A stretch of 5,921 nt of DNA from DATDOO01 sp035293245 (GCA_035293245.1 DATDOO010000369.1:1-5921); one strand, 5' to 3'. Positions 1 through 5,821 are shown, counted from the stretch's first letter. Numbers and translations are program-made. Notes: a model not told the origin generated them from the sequence alone.

Positions 1-1014
1 CCCGCCAGCGAACTGGGACTGGCGGAAGGCGATCGCATCATCCTGCGCGACGCGCTGCTGGGCGTCATCGTCCGCTCGGCCAACGACGCGGCGGTGGTGC
101 TGGCCGAGCGGCTGGGCGGAAGCGAGTCCGCCTTTGCGGAATCCATGACCGCCAAGGCGCGCAGCTTGGGGATGCTCAATACCACTTACCGCAACGCTTC
201 GGGCATGTCCGATCCGGAGCAGGTGACCACCGCGCACGATCTGGCCTTGCTCGCCCGCGCCATGCGCCGGGATTTTCCGCACCGCTACGCCTTGTTCTCC
301 ACCAAGGAGTTCAATTACAAGGGCGCCACCCTGCATTCCACCAACGCCTTGCTGAAAAGCCTGGACGGGGCCGACGGCCTGAAGACGGGGTTCACCTGCG
401 CTTCGGGTTTCAATATTGTCGTCAGCGCCCAGCGCGAAGGGCGCAAACTGATCGGCATCATGCTGGGCGCCCAGAACCGCATTGCCCGCAACGAGAAGGT
501 CGCCCAACTGCTCAACGACGGTTTCCGGGTGGACCGGACCCAGTATCCGGCCAAGCAACTGGAGGATCTGTCCATCGAAACCAACAGCCTCCCGCCGCCG
601 TACCAGTTGTCCGGTTGCGGTTCCGGTTCCGGCACGGTGACGGCCTCCGCCCCGTCCACAGGATGGGCGGCGCTGCTCGGGCTGTTCGATACCCGCGACG
701 CGGCCCAGTCCGCGCTGACCCGGGCGCAGGGCGACAAACACGTCGCCGGGGCGCGGGCGGCCGTCGTGTCCCGCTCCAAGGGCTACGCAGTCCAGTTCAG
801 CGGTTTGCGTAAAGACGCGGTGGCTGCATTCTGCGCCCAAGCGTGGGAAAGAAAGGTCGGTTGCGTGACCGCAAGCCCCGCCATGCTCGGACGCATCGCG
901 TCCGCCGGTACCGGGAGCAAGGGGCGGGTGAAGCACGTCATCGCCTCGCGCCAGACATTTTCCGGCAAGTCTTCCCTCCACAAGTCGTATCGCCGCGTCG
1001 GGCAGGGCGGCTGA
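1..1014 (+). CDS. Serine-type D-Ala-D-Ala carboxypeptidase (peptidase S11) with C-terminal SPOR-like domain, 5' truncated
   Basis: This enzyme trims the terminal D-Ala from peptidoglycan pentapeptides in the periplasm. The frame is open from base 1, so the start, signal peptide and SxxK nucleophile motif lie outside the window; 337 residues are visible. Two of the three penicillin-binding motifs are seen: SxN as S-A-N at residues 26-28 (76-84), followed by DAA, and KTG at residues 128-130 (382-390), followed by FTCASGFNIV, the usual S11 context. The catalytic domain seems to end near residue 180. A Pro/Gly/Ser-rich linker follows (about 185-220), then a SPOR-like region (about 221-293, starting GWAALLGLF and ending near GCVTASP), which in this family binds denuded septal glycan. 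The last 44 residues are a basic, low-complexity tail. There is no PBP5-type C-terminal domain. The S11 call is secure and the SPOR call is good but made by eye. It is probably transcribed apart from the pilus genes downstream. Confidence 0.92.
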   Translation, partial: PASELGLAEGDRIILRDALLGVIVRSANDAAVVLAERLGGSESAFAESMTAKARSLGMLNTTYRNASGMSDPEQVTTAHDLALLARAMRRDFPHRYALFSTKEFNYKGATLHSTNALLKSLDGADGLKTGFTCASGFNIVVSAQREGRKLIGIMLGAQNRIARNEKVAQLLNDGFRVDRTQYPAKQLEDLSIETNSLPPPYQLSGCGSGSGTVTASAPSTGWAALLGLFDTRDAAQSALTRAQGDKHVAGARAAVVSRSKGYAVQFSGLRKDAVAAFCAQAWERKVGCVTASPAMLGRIASAGTGSKGRVKHVIASRQTFSGKSSLHKSYRRVGQGG

Positions 1015-1032
1015 TGGTTTGTTCGCCTCGAT

Positions 1033-1069
1033 GAAGCCGCGCCGTTCACCGCGCCGGTTCGCTTTTTTT
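1033..1069 (+). terminator. Possible intrinsic terminator after the carboxypeptidase gene
   Basis: GAA (1033-1035) and CCG (1037-1039) can pair with CGG (1055-1057) and TTC (1058-1060), with one bulged G. GC at 1041-1042 may pair with 1053-1054. A run of seven T (1063-1069) follows two bases after the stem. The stem is interrupted by bulges, so this is only a moderate candidate. It fits the change of function from cell-wall enzyme to pilus operon. Confidence 0.4.
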
Positions 1070-1073
1070 CAAT
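1045..1073 (+). promoter_or_regulatory. Possible sigma-70-type promoter for mshE
   Basis: TTCACC at 1045-1050 and TTCAAT at 1068-1073 are 17 bases apart, each matching 4 of 6 consensus positions. The expected transcription start would be about 1080-1081, almost at the mshE ATG (1082). That would give a leaderless or near-leaderless transcript and fits the lack of a Shine-Dalgarno sequence before mshE. It overlaps the terminator candidate. The evidence is weak. Confidence 0.22.
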
Positions 1074-1081
1074 AGTCCCCC

Positions 1082-2785
1082 ATGGCCAGAGTGGAAAAAA
1101 TCCGCCTTGGCGAGGTGCTGCTGCAACAGCGCCTGATTACCCAGGAGCAATTGACCCTGGGGCTGGAAGAGCAGAAACGTAGCGGACGCCGTCTCGGCCG
1201 GGTGCTGGTCGAACAGGGTTACGTCACCGAGGAGGGCATTGCCCAGGCGATCGCCCGCCAGTTGCGCATTCCCTACATCGACCTCGGCCACTACCAGCTC
1301 CAGCCGGAGTTGGTCGCGAAACTGCCCGAAACCCAGGCCCGCCGCTTTCGGGCGGTGGTACTGGAGGACGAGGGCCACGCCCTGCTGGTGGGCATGGCCG
1401 ACCCTTCCGACCTGTTCGCCTACGACGAATTGCACCGCTTGCTCCAGCGCGAAATCGACAGCGCCGCCGTGGCGGAAGGCGCGTTGTTGCAGACCATCGA
1501 CCGGGTATACCGGCGCACCGACGAAATCAGCGGACTTGCCAGGGAGTTGGGGCAGGATCTGGGCGAGACGGCCATCGATTTCAGCGATCTCGGCCTGAGT
1601 GCCGACCTGGACGAAGCGCCGGTCGTCAAGCTGTTGCAGACCCTGTTCGAAGACGCCCACCAGGTGCGCGCTTCCGACATCCACATCGAGCCGCAGCAGA
1701 ACAAGCTGCACATCCGTTTCCGCATCGACGGCGTGCTGCACCTCCAGACGGAGATGGACAGCAAGATCGCCCCGGCCCTGGTGTTGCGCCTCAAGCTCAT
1801 GTCCGGCCTGGACATCGCCGAGAAGCGCCTGCCGCAGGACGGACGTTTCCATGTCAAGATTCGCCAGCATCCGGTGGACGTGCGCATTTCCAGCATGCCT
1901 ACCCAATACGGCGAGTCGGTGGTCATGCGTCTGCTCAGCCAGAGCGGCGATATTCTCGCCCTCGAGCGCATCGGCATGCCGGCGGACATGCTCGAGGATT
2001 TTCGCCGCGTGCTCCACCGTCCCAACGGCCTGGTGCTGGTCACCGGCCCGACCGGCAGCGGCAAGACCACCACCCTCTACGCCGCCCTCAACGAACTGAA
2101 CTCGCCGGAGCGCAAGATTCTCACCGTCGAAGATCCGGTGGAGTACCGACTGCCGGGCATCAACCAGGTGCAGGTCAACGAAAAGATCGACCTGAATTTC
2201 GCCCGGGTGCTGCGCTCCACCCTGCGCCAGGACCCGGACGTGATCCTGGTGGGCGAAATGCGCGACCAGGAAACGGCGCAGATCGGCCTGCGCGCCGCCA
2301 TGACCGGACACCTGGTGCTGTCCACGCTGCACACCAACGATTCGGCCAGCGCGCCGGCGCGGCTGATCGACATGGGCGTGCCGCGCTTCCTGGTCGCCAC
2401 CTCGCTGCAAATGGTGCTGGCGCAGCGCTTGGTGCGGCTGGTCTGCAAGCACTGCGCGGAAAGCTATCGCCCCTTGCCTTTCGAACACGAATGGCTGCGC
2501 CTGGAACTGGGGGATGAGGTGGAGCGACACGCCTTCCGGCGCGGTCGCGGCTGCACCTATTGCAACGCCACCGGTTACCAGGGGCGCCTGGCGATCTACG
2601 AGATGCTGGAAATGACCCGGCAACTGGTGGACGCGGCCAATCACGCCGATCCGGGCGAGTTCCAGCGCCTGGCGCAGGAGCAACTGCGCGGCAAGACGCT
2701 GCGCAGCAGCGCGGCGCGTGCGGCGGCGGAGGGGCGCACCACGGTGGCGGAAGCCTTGCGCGTCAGCAACCAGTTCGAGGATTAG
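1082..2785 (+). CDS. mshE: MshE-like type IV pilus extension ATPase (GspE/PilB family)
   Basis: This cytoplasmic hexameric ATPase drives pilus polymerisation through the inner-membrane platform protein encoded next. It has 567 residues, close to known MshE proteins. An in-frame TAG at 1073-1075 excludes an earlier start, and the N-terminus matches the family. The N-terminal MshEN domain holds two 24-residue cyclic-di-GMP-binding motifs (residues 8-31 and 37-60), both starting RLG and ending in Q, with a 5-residue linker. The first has R17 where the consensus has Gly. The ATPase core has Walker A GPTGSGKT (322-329), an Asp box (ILTVEDPVEY, from about 346), Walker B ILVGEMRD (388-395, E392) and a His box with GHLVLSTLHTND. 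A zinc-binding tetracysteine, C455/C458 and C491/C494, lies near the C-terminus, as in extension ATPases. No clear ribosome binding site precedes the ATG. The MSHA assignment over PilB or GspE rests on MshEN and gene order. Confidence 0.93.
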   Translation: MARVEKIRLGEVLLQQRLITQEQLTLGLEEQKRSGRRLGRVLVEQGYVTEEGIAQAIARQLRIPYIDLGHYQLQPELVAKLPETQARRFRAVVLEDEGHALLVGMADPSDLFAYDELHRLLQREIDSAAVAEGALLQTIDRVYRRTDEISGLARELGQDLGETAIDFSDLGLSADLDEAPVVKLLQTLFEDAHQVRASDIHIEPQQNKLHIRFRIDGVLHLQTEMDSKIAPALVLRLKLMSGLDIAEKRLPQDGRFHVKIRQHPVDVRISSMPTQYGESVVMRLLSQSGDILALERIGMPADMLEDFRRVLHRPNGLVLVTGPTGSGKTTTLYAALNELNSPERKILTVEDPVEYRLPGINQVQVNEKIDLNFARVLRSTLRQDPDVILVGEMRDQETAQIGLRAAMTGHLVLSTLHTNDSASAPARLIDMGVPRFLVATSLQMVLAQRLVRLVCKHCAESYRPLPFEHEWLRLELGDEVERHAFRRGRGCTYCNATGYQGRLAIYEMLEMTRQLVDAANHADPGEFQRLAQEQLRGKTLRSSAARAAAEGRTTVAEALRVSNQFED

Positions 2786-2786
2786 G

Positions 2787-4019
2787 ATGGCGTCGTTCAG
2801 CTGGCGCGCGCGCGACGCGCAAGGCGAATTGGCGCAAGGGGTGCTGGAAGGCGAGCACGGCGAGGAGGTCGCCGCGCAACTGGTGGCGTCCGGCCTGACC
2901 CCCGTCGAAATCGTCCCGGCCCGCCAGGGCGCGCGCGACGGTGCGGCGGAAAACCCCCTGGCGCGCTGGTTTGCGCCGAAAGTCTCGACCCAGGAAATCT
3001 TGCTCTTCTCCCGCCAGATGCACACCCTGCTCAAGGCAGGCGTGCCCATCGTGCGTTCCCTGTCCGGCCTCCACGAATCGACGGACAATCCCGCCTTCCA
3101 GGAGGTGCTGCGCGACCTGCGCGAGGGGCTGGAAGGCGGCCGCGAGCTTTCTGTGGTCATGCGCCGCCATCCGGAGGTATTCACGCCCTTTTACGCCAAC
3201 ATGGTGCGGGTGGGCGAGTCGACCGGGCGGATGGAGGAAATCTTTCTGCGCCTGTTCCACTACCTGGAGTTCGAGCGCCACACCCGGGAGCAGATTCGCT
3301 CCGCACTGCGCTATCCCACCTTCGTGATTCTGGTGATCGTTGCCGCCGTGGCGGTCATCAACCTGTTCGTCATTCCCGCCTTCGCCAAGGTGTACGCGGG
3401 TTTCAACGCCGAACTGCCGACGCTGACGCGGGTGCTGATCGACGTGTCCAATTTCACCGTGAATTACTGGCTGCCGATCCTCGGCGCATTGGTCGGCCTG
3501 GTGGTGGGGTTTCGTTATTACACCCGGCAAGGCGAGGGCAAACTTTTGTGGGATCGCCTCAAGCTGCGCTTGCCCATTATTGGCGGCATCGTCGAAAAGG
3601 CCACCCTGGCGCGCTTCGCCCGCAGCTTCTCCCTGGCTTCGCGCTCCGGCGTACCCATCGTCCAGGGGCTGTCGGTGATCGCCCTGGTGGTGGACAACGA
3701 TTTCATCGCCGGCAAGGTCGAGCGCATGCGCGACGGCCTGGAGCGCGGCGAGAGCATCCTGCGCACGGCGGCGGGCAGCGGGGTGTTCACGCCGGTGGTG
3801 TTGCAGATGATCGCCGTCGGGGAGGAAACCGGCGACCTGGACGGTTTGATGGAGGAAATCGCCGGCATGTACGAGCGCGAAGTGGACTACGCGGTCAAGA
3901 ACCTATCCGCCAGCATCGAGCCGATTCTGATCATTGCCTTGGGCATCCTCATCGCGCTGTTGGCGCTGGGCGTGTTTCTGCCGATCTGGGACTTGGGCAA
4001 GGCAGCATTGCACAAGTGA
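2787..4019 (+). CDS. mshG: MshG-like type IV pilus inner-membrane platform protein (GspF/PilC family)
   Basis: This polytopic inner-membrane protein is the platform on which the MshE ATPase acts to lift pilins into the growing pilus. It has 410 residues, the usual family length. The frame is open further upstream, but the ATG at 2787 is preferred: it follows the mshE stop by one base, has GAGG at 2777-2780 (6-base spacing), and gives the typical start MASFSWRARDAQGEL. The N-terminal part (1-65) is soluble. Two T2SSF repeats follow: repeat 1 from about 72 (EILLFSRQMHTLLKAGVPI) and repeat 2 from about 274 (LARFARSFSLASRSGVPIV). Three hydrophobic segments are visible at about 178-200, 228-247 and 379-399. 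The protein ends IWDLGKAALHK, typical of the family. It is translationally coupled or nearly so to mshE. A diverged second copy of its last codons lies about 190 bases downstream. Confidence 0.94.
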   Translation: MASFSWRARDAQGELAQGVLEGEHGEEVAAQLVASGLTPVEIVPARQGARDGAAENPLARWFAPKVSTQEILLFSRQMHTLLKAGVPIVRSLSGLHESTDNPAFQEVLRDLREGLEGGRELSVVMRRHPEVFTPFYANMVRVGESTGRMEEIFLRLFHYLEFERHTREQIRSALRYPTFVILVIVAAVAVINLFVIPAFAKVYAGFNAELPTLTRVLIDVSNFTVNYWLPILGALVGLVVGFRYYTRQGEGKLLWDRLKLRLPIIGGIVEKATLARFARSFSLASRSGVPIVQGLSVIALVVDNDFIAGKVERMRDGLERGESILRTAAGSGVFTPVVLQMIAVGEETGDLDGLMEEIAGMYEREVDYAVKNLSASIEPILIIALGILIALLALGVFLPIWDLGKAALHK

Positions 4020-4026
4020 GCGGTAG

Positions 4027-4095
4027 GGTGGGTTAGACGCGCAAATCTCGGAATACTGAACCTTGCGCGGGCTTCGATGCGCGTCGTAACCCACC
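4027..4095 (+). repeat. Left hairpin unit of the REP-like doublet
   Basis: GGTGGGTTAGACGCGCA (4027-4043) pairs over 17 base pairs with 4078-4095, with only G4086 bulged. The loop is 4044-4077. The stem begins immediately after the GTAG at 4023-4026. Confidence 0.85.
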
Positions 4096-4127
4096 GATCG
4101 GCCTTGATCGTGCCGACCAAGCCGTTT

Positions 4128-4196
4128 GGTGGGTTACGGTGCGCAAATAATGGGGAGATAACCATCAACTCCCGTACCAATGCGCACCTAACCACC
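4128..4196 (-). repeat. Right hairpin unit of the REP-like doublet (inverted)
   Basis: Bases 4128-4145 pair with 4181-4196 over 16 base pairs, with two bulges (C4137 and one G of 4131-4133). CTAC at 4197-4200 follows the stem, so on the minus strand GTAG precedes it. The 35-base loop contains a small nested hairpin, GGGAG (4153-4157) with CTCCC (4169-4173). The left arm is also a near direct repeat of the left arm of the first unit. Confidence 0.82.
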
Positions 4197-4205
4197 CTAC
4201 GATGC

Positions 4206-4238
4206 TGGGACTTGGGCAAGGCGGCGCTGCAGCGGTGA
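4206..4238 (+). pseudogene. Relic of a second mshG 3' end
   Basis: These bases read W-D-L-G-K-A-A-L-Q-R-stop, which parallels the true mshG end W-D-L-G-K-A-A-L-H-K-stop (3987-4019). The match runs at 27 of 33 bases, including 18 identical bases in a row from CTGGGAC. Five codons differ. Three differences are synonymous (two GCA/GCG, one TTG/CTG) and two are conservative (His/Gln, Lys/Arg). No in-frame mshG sequence continues to the left, where the REP-like doublet ends at 4200. It looks like the tail of a diverged mshG allele left by recombination or rearrangement, not a gene. The fragment is very short, but the match with the stop codon in register is hard to ascribe to chance. Confidence 0.72.
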
Positions 4239-4283
4239 GTTGAAATAGTTCTATTTTTGACCTTACAGAACCAAAGGGTTAGC

Positions 4284-4778
4284 ATGGCACGGACGAAAAT
4301 GGGTACGGGTATGGGCAAAGCGATACGAGGCTTCACGCTGATCGAGCTGGTGGTGGTCATCACCATTCTGGCGGTGCTCGCTGCGGTGGCCTTGCCCAAG
4401 TTCACCGCTTTGCAGGGGGATGCGCGCCTGGCCAAGATGAACGGCGCGCTGGCTTCGGTGAAAGCGGCGGCGGCCATGGGGCACGCGCAATTGATCGCGC
4501 GCGGCTTTCCGGCCAATTACACCGGCACCCCGGTCCCGAACATCGTCATCGAAGGCACGGTGGCGCAGTACGCCAACGGCTACCCGGACGCCGGCGTCAT
4601 CGCCGAACTCGCCGGGCTGGCCGCGCCGGACTACAACATCTCGGCGGCGGAGGCCACCGCGCAGACCGTCGAATCCGACGCCGGCCATCCGGCGTGCGAA
4701 TTCGTCTACAACGAAGCGCTCGCCAACCAGCAGCCCGCTTACACCACGGCGAATTTGACCCTGGACAATTGCGGCTGA
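4284..4778 (+). CDS. Type IV prepilin, MSHA type (at the mshB position)
   Basis: This is a pilin or pilin-like subunit, inserted in the inner membrane, processed by the prepilin peptidase and assembled into the pilus. It has 164 residues from the ATG at 4284, chosen because AAAGGG (4273-4278) lies 5 bases upstream. ATGs at 4299 and 4311 would shorten the leader and lack a good ribosome site. The leader is 16 residues ending in R-G, with cleavage before F17 and the key Glu at position 5 of the mature protein (E21). The hydrophobic helix FTLIELVVVITILAVLAAVA follows, then PKFTALQGDARL, as in MshA/MshB pilins. Cys138 and Cys163 near the C-terminus probably form the pilin disulfide loop. It lies after the platform gene and before a second, shorter prepilin, which is the mshB slot of Vibrio loci. 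Which pilin is the major subunit cannot be decided from sequence alone. Confidence 0.9.
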   Translation: MARTKMGTGMGKAIRGFTLIELVVVITILAVLAAVALPKFTALQGDARLAKMNGALASVKAAAAMGHAQLIARGFPANYTGTPVPNIVIEGTVAQYANGYPDAGVIAELAGLAAPDYNISAAEATAQTVESDAGHPACEFVYNEALANQQPAYTTANLTLDNCG

Positions 4779-4839
4779 CCGGTTGGGGGGAAGCAGCGCA
4801 GGGAGAGTGAATCAAGGAAGAAGGAACCCGATTCGGCAC

Positions 4840-4848
4840 TGATATTTT
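4840..4848 (+). promoter_or_regulatory. Possible extended -10 element upstream of the second pilin gene
   Basis: TG-A-TATTTT (4840-4848) resembles an extended -10 box (TGnTATAAT) in an AT-rich stretch within the 88-base gap between the two pilin genes. Transcription would begin near 4855, giving a leader of about 12 bases. No convincing -35 box was found. A separate promoter for a major pilin would make sense, but this is weak evidence. Confidence 0.2.
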
Positions 4849-4866
4849 TTACGAGTGGATAAAAAC

Positions 4867-5265
4867 ATGACAAAGACACAACGGGGCTTCACGCTGATCG
4901 AACTGGTGGTGGTGATTGTGATTCTGGGCATTCTGGCGGTGACGGCCTTGCCGAAGTTCATTGATCTTTCCGGAGAAGCAAGCCAAGCTGCAGTGGATGG
5001 AGTAGCGGGGGCAATTTCCTCGGCAGCAGCGGTGAATTACGCGGGCTACAAAGCCTCTAATGGAACCAAAGGCGTTGCGATGAACAACACCTCATCCGTT
5101 TGCACCAACGCCATTCTTGGAACGTTGATGCAAGGAGGAGTCCCAACCGGTTATACGGCGAGTGATGGCGCTGCGCCCGCTTGTGGTGTCGGTTTGTCCG
5201 CCACGTGCACAATAACCGGACAAAACAGTAAAGTCGCCACTGCGTCCGTTGCGTGCACGAATTGA
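4867..5265 (+). CDS. mshA: MshA-like type IV prepilin
   Basis: This is a small MSHA-type pilin of 132 residues, 125 after processing. The ATG at 4867 gives the classic 7-residue leader MTKTQRG, cut before F8, with Glu at mature position 5 (E12). The GTG at 4855 would lengthen the leader without a ribosome site; a weak GAGTGGA (4853-4859) lies 7 bases before the ATG. The helix FTLIELVVVIVILGILAVTA followed by LPKF is very close to MshA major pilins. The globular part is short and rich in Ala, Gly, Ser and Thr. It has four cysteines (79, 106, 114, 130), enough for two disulfides. GC in 4981-5220 is about 57% by hand count, against about 73% in part of the preceding pilin gene, and many codons end in A or T. 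This suggests exchange or a separate origin for the variable part. The mshA assignment is inferred from position and the helix sequence. Confidence 0.88.
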   Translation: MTKTQRGFTLIELVVVIVILGILAVTALPKFIDLSGEASQAAVDGVAGAISSAAAVNYAGYKASNGTKGVAMNNTSSVCTNAILGTLMQGGVPTGYTASDGAAPACGVGLSATCTITGQNSKVATASVACTN

Positions 5266-5303
5266 TCTATATTGCTAACAGATTTTCTCGATAAGACCAG
5301 GCC

Positions 5304-5810
5304 ATGAACGAAACGGAAACCAGCGGCGGCGGCAACGGCGGCACCAACCAGGTGCCGTTCGAGCACTTCCGTTTCATGGTGGACTGGCTGCTGCGCACCC
5401 GGCGGCGTTATCCGGAAATGAGCTTCGGCCTGGTGCTGGTAGAGTTCTATCCGCACGAAACCATCGGTCAGGCCTTCGGGGCGCAGGAAGCCATGCGCAA
5501 ACTCCGCGGTTTCGCCGACTCTCTGAGCAAGGAACTGCGCCTGACCGACCTGGCTTCCCGCGACCTGACCAGCTTCTGGGTGCTGCTGCCCTTCACCCAG
5601 CCCGGCGACGCCATTTTCGGCAAGCTGGCCCGCGTGGTCGAAGAGGCGCGCCAGGACGGGCTGGATGTCGCGGAAACCCGCATGCTGGGCTACTCGGTGG
5701 AGGACGAGGAGTTCCTGATCGACGAGTACGTCGACGGCGACGCGTTGTTGCAGCGGGTCAGATCAGGCGCGCCGGGCGGCGATTGGGTGGGCGTCGCGCC
5801 GGGCGCTTGA
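5304..5810 (+). CDS. Degenerate GGDEF-domain protein, probably cytosolic and not a cyclase
   Basis: This protein has 168 residues and no signal peptide or membrane segment. A Gly/Asn/Thr-rich start (1-17) precedes what I read as a GGDEF-like fold. FGLVLVEFYP (41-50) matches the first core strand, normally xLLLxDIDxFK. AMRKLRGFADSLSKEL (63-78) matches the helix that in GGDEF proteins runs GDxxLxxxAxxL. R79-LTD-LASR-DLTSF-WVLLPFT matches the RxxD...R...GGDEF...VLLP region. The catalytic signature is replaced by D-L-T-S-F (87-91) and the loop is one residue shorter, so cyclase activity is very unlikely. R79-x-x-D82 keeps the pattern of the cyclic-di-GMP inhibitory site. The first strand has Glu47 where a metal-binding Asp is usual. 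The gene starts 38 bases after mshA with only a weak ribosome site. It sits inside the pilin cluster, so a role in pilus control is inferred, not shown. The fold call is by eye. Confidence 0.75.
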   Translation: MNETETSGGGNGGTNQVPFEHFRFMVDWLLRTRRRYPEMSFGLVLVEFYPHETIGQAFGAQEAMRKLRGFADSLSKELRLTDLASRDLTSFWVLLPFTQPGDAIFGKLARVVEEARQDGLDVAETRMLGYSVEDEEFLIDEYVDGDALLQRVRSGAPGGDWVGVAPGA

Positions 5811-5821
5811 CCGGTTGGCGC

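Larger units (their letters stand above)
4023..4200. repeat. REP-like inverted doublet (BIME/MITE-like palindromic element)
   Basis: This 178-base non-coding element consists of two hairpin units in opposite orientation, separated by about 32 bases (4096-4127). Its outer ends are imperfect inverted repeats: GTAGGGTGGGTTAGACGCGCA on the left, and on the minus strand from the right GTAGGGTGG-TTAGGTGCGCA. Each unit has a GTAG tetranucleotide exactly at the outer foot of its stem (4023-4026, and CTAC at 4197-4200). REP elements mobilised by RAYT (TnpA-REP) transposases are known to carry GTAG or GGAG at the stem foot, often as inverted pairs. The loops here (34-35 bases) are longer than in classical REPs, so a MITE-like element is the alternative. 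No transposase is encoded nearby. The position between mshG and the pilin genes means the element would be transcribed into the operon mRNA, where its hairpins could affect decay or read-through. Confidence 0.8.

Noticed and set aside
2718..2786. Upstream extension of mshG by 23 codons
   Set aside because: The extra residues (MRRRRGAPRW...) are an out-of-frame reading of the mshE end. The ATG at 2787 has a ribosome site and a family-typical N-terminus.
1046..3184. Minus-strand open frame of 712 codons opposite mshE and mshG
   Set aside because: It is antisense to two well-recognised genes in high-GC DNA, shows no family resemblance and is rich in His, Gln and Arg, as expected for a shadow frame.
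4243..4258. AAATAG/CTATTT hairpin followed by T residues as a terminator before the first pilin gene
   Set aside because: The stem is only 5-6 A/T-rich pairs with a 2-4 base loop, too weak to be a convincing terminator.
4240..4268. TTGAAA (4240-4245) with TTACAG (4263-4268) as a promoter for the first pilin
   Set aside because: The -35 and 17-base spacing are good, but the -10 matches only 2 of 6 positions.
4814..4826. Strong Shine-Dalgarno-like purine run AAGGAAGAAGGAA
   Set aside because: It lies about 40 bases before the mshA ATG, and no start codon with a matching frame follows at a usable distance.
4836..4850. Sigma-54 promoter upstream of mshA, as in some pilin genes
   Set aside because: CGGCAC-N5-TTTTTT has the -24 GG but no GC at -12, so it lacks an essential element.
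4776..5818. TGACCGGTTGG repeated at the stop codons of the first pilin and the GGDEF-like gene
   Set aside because: An 11-base match between two places is expected by chance a few times in about 6 kb, and the flanks do not match.
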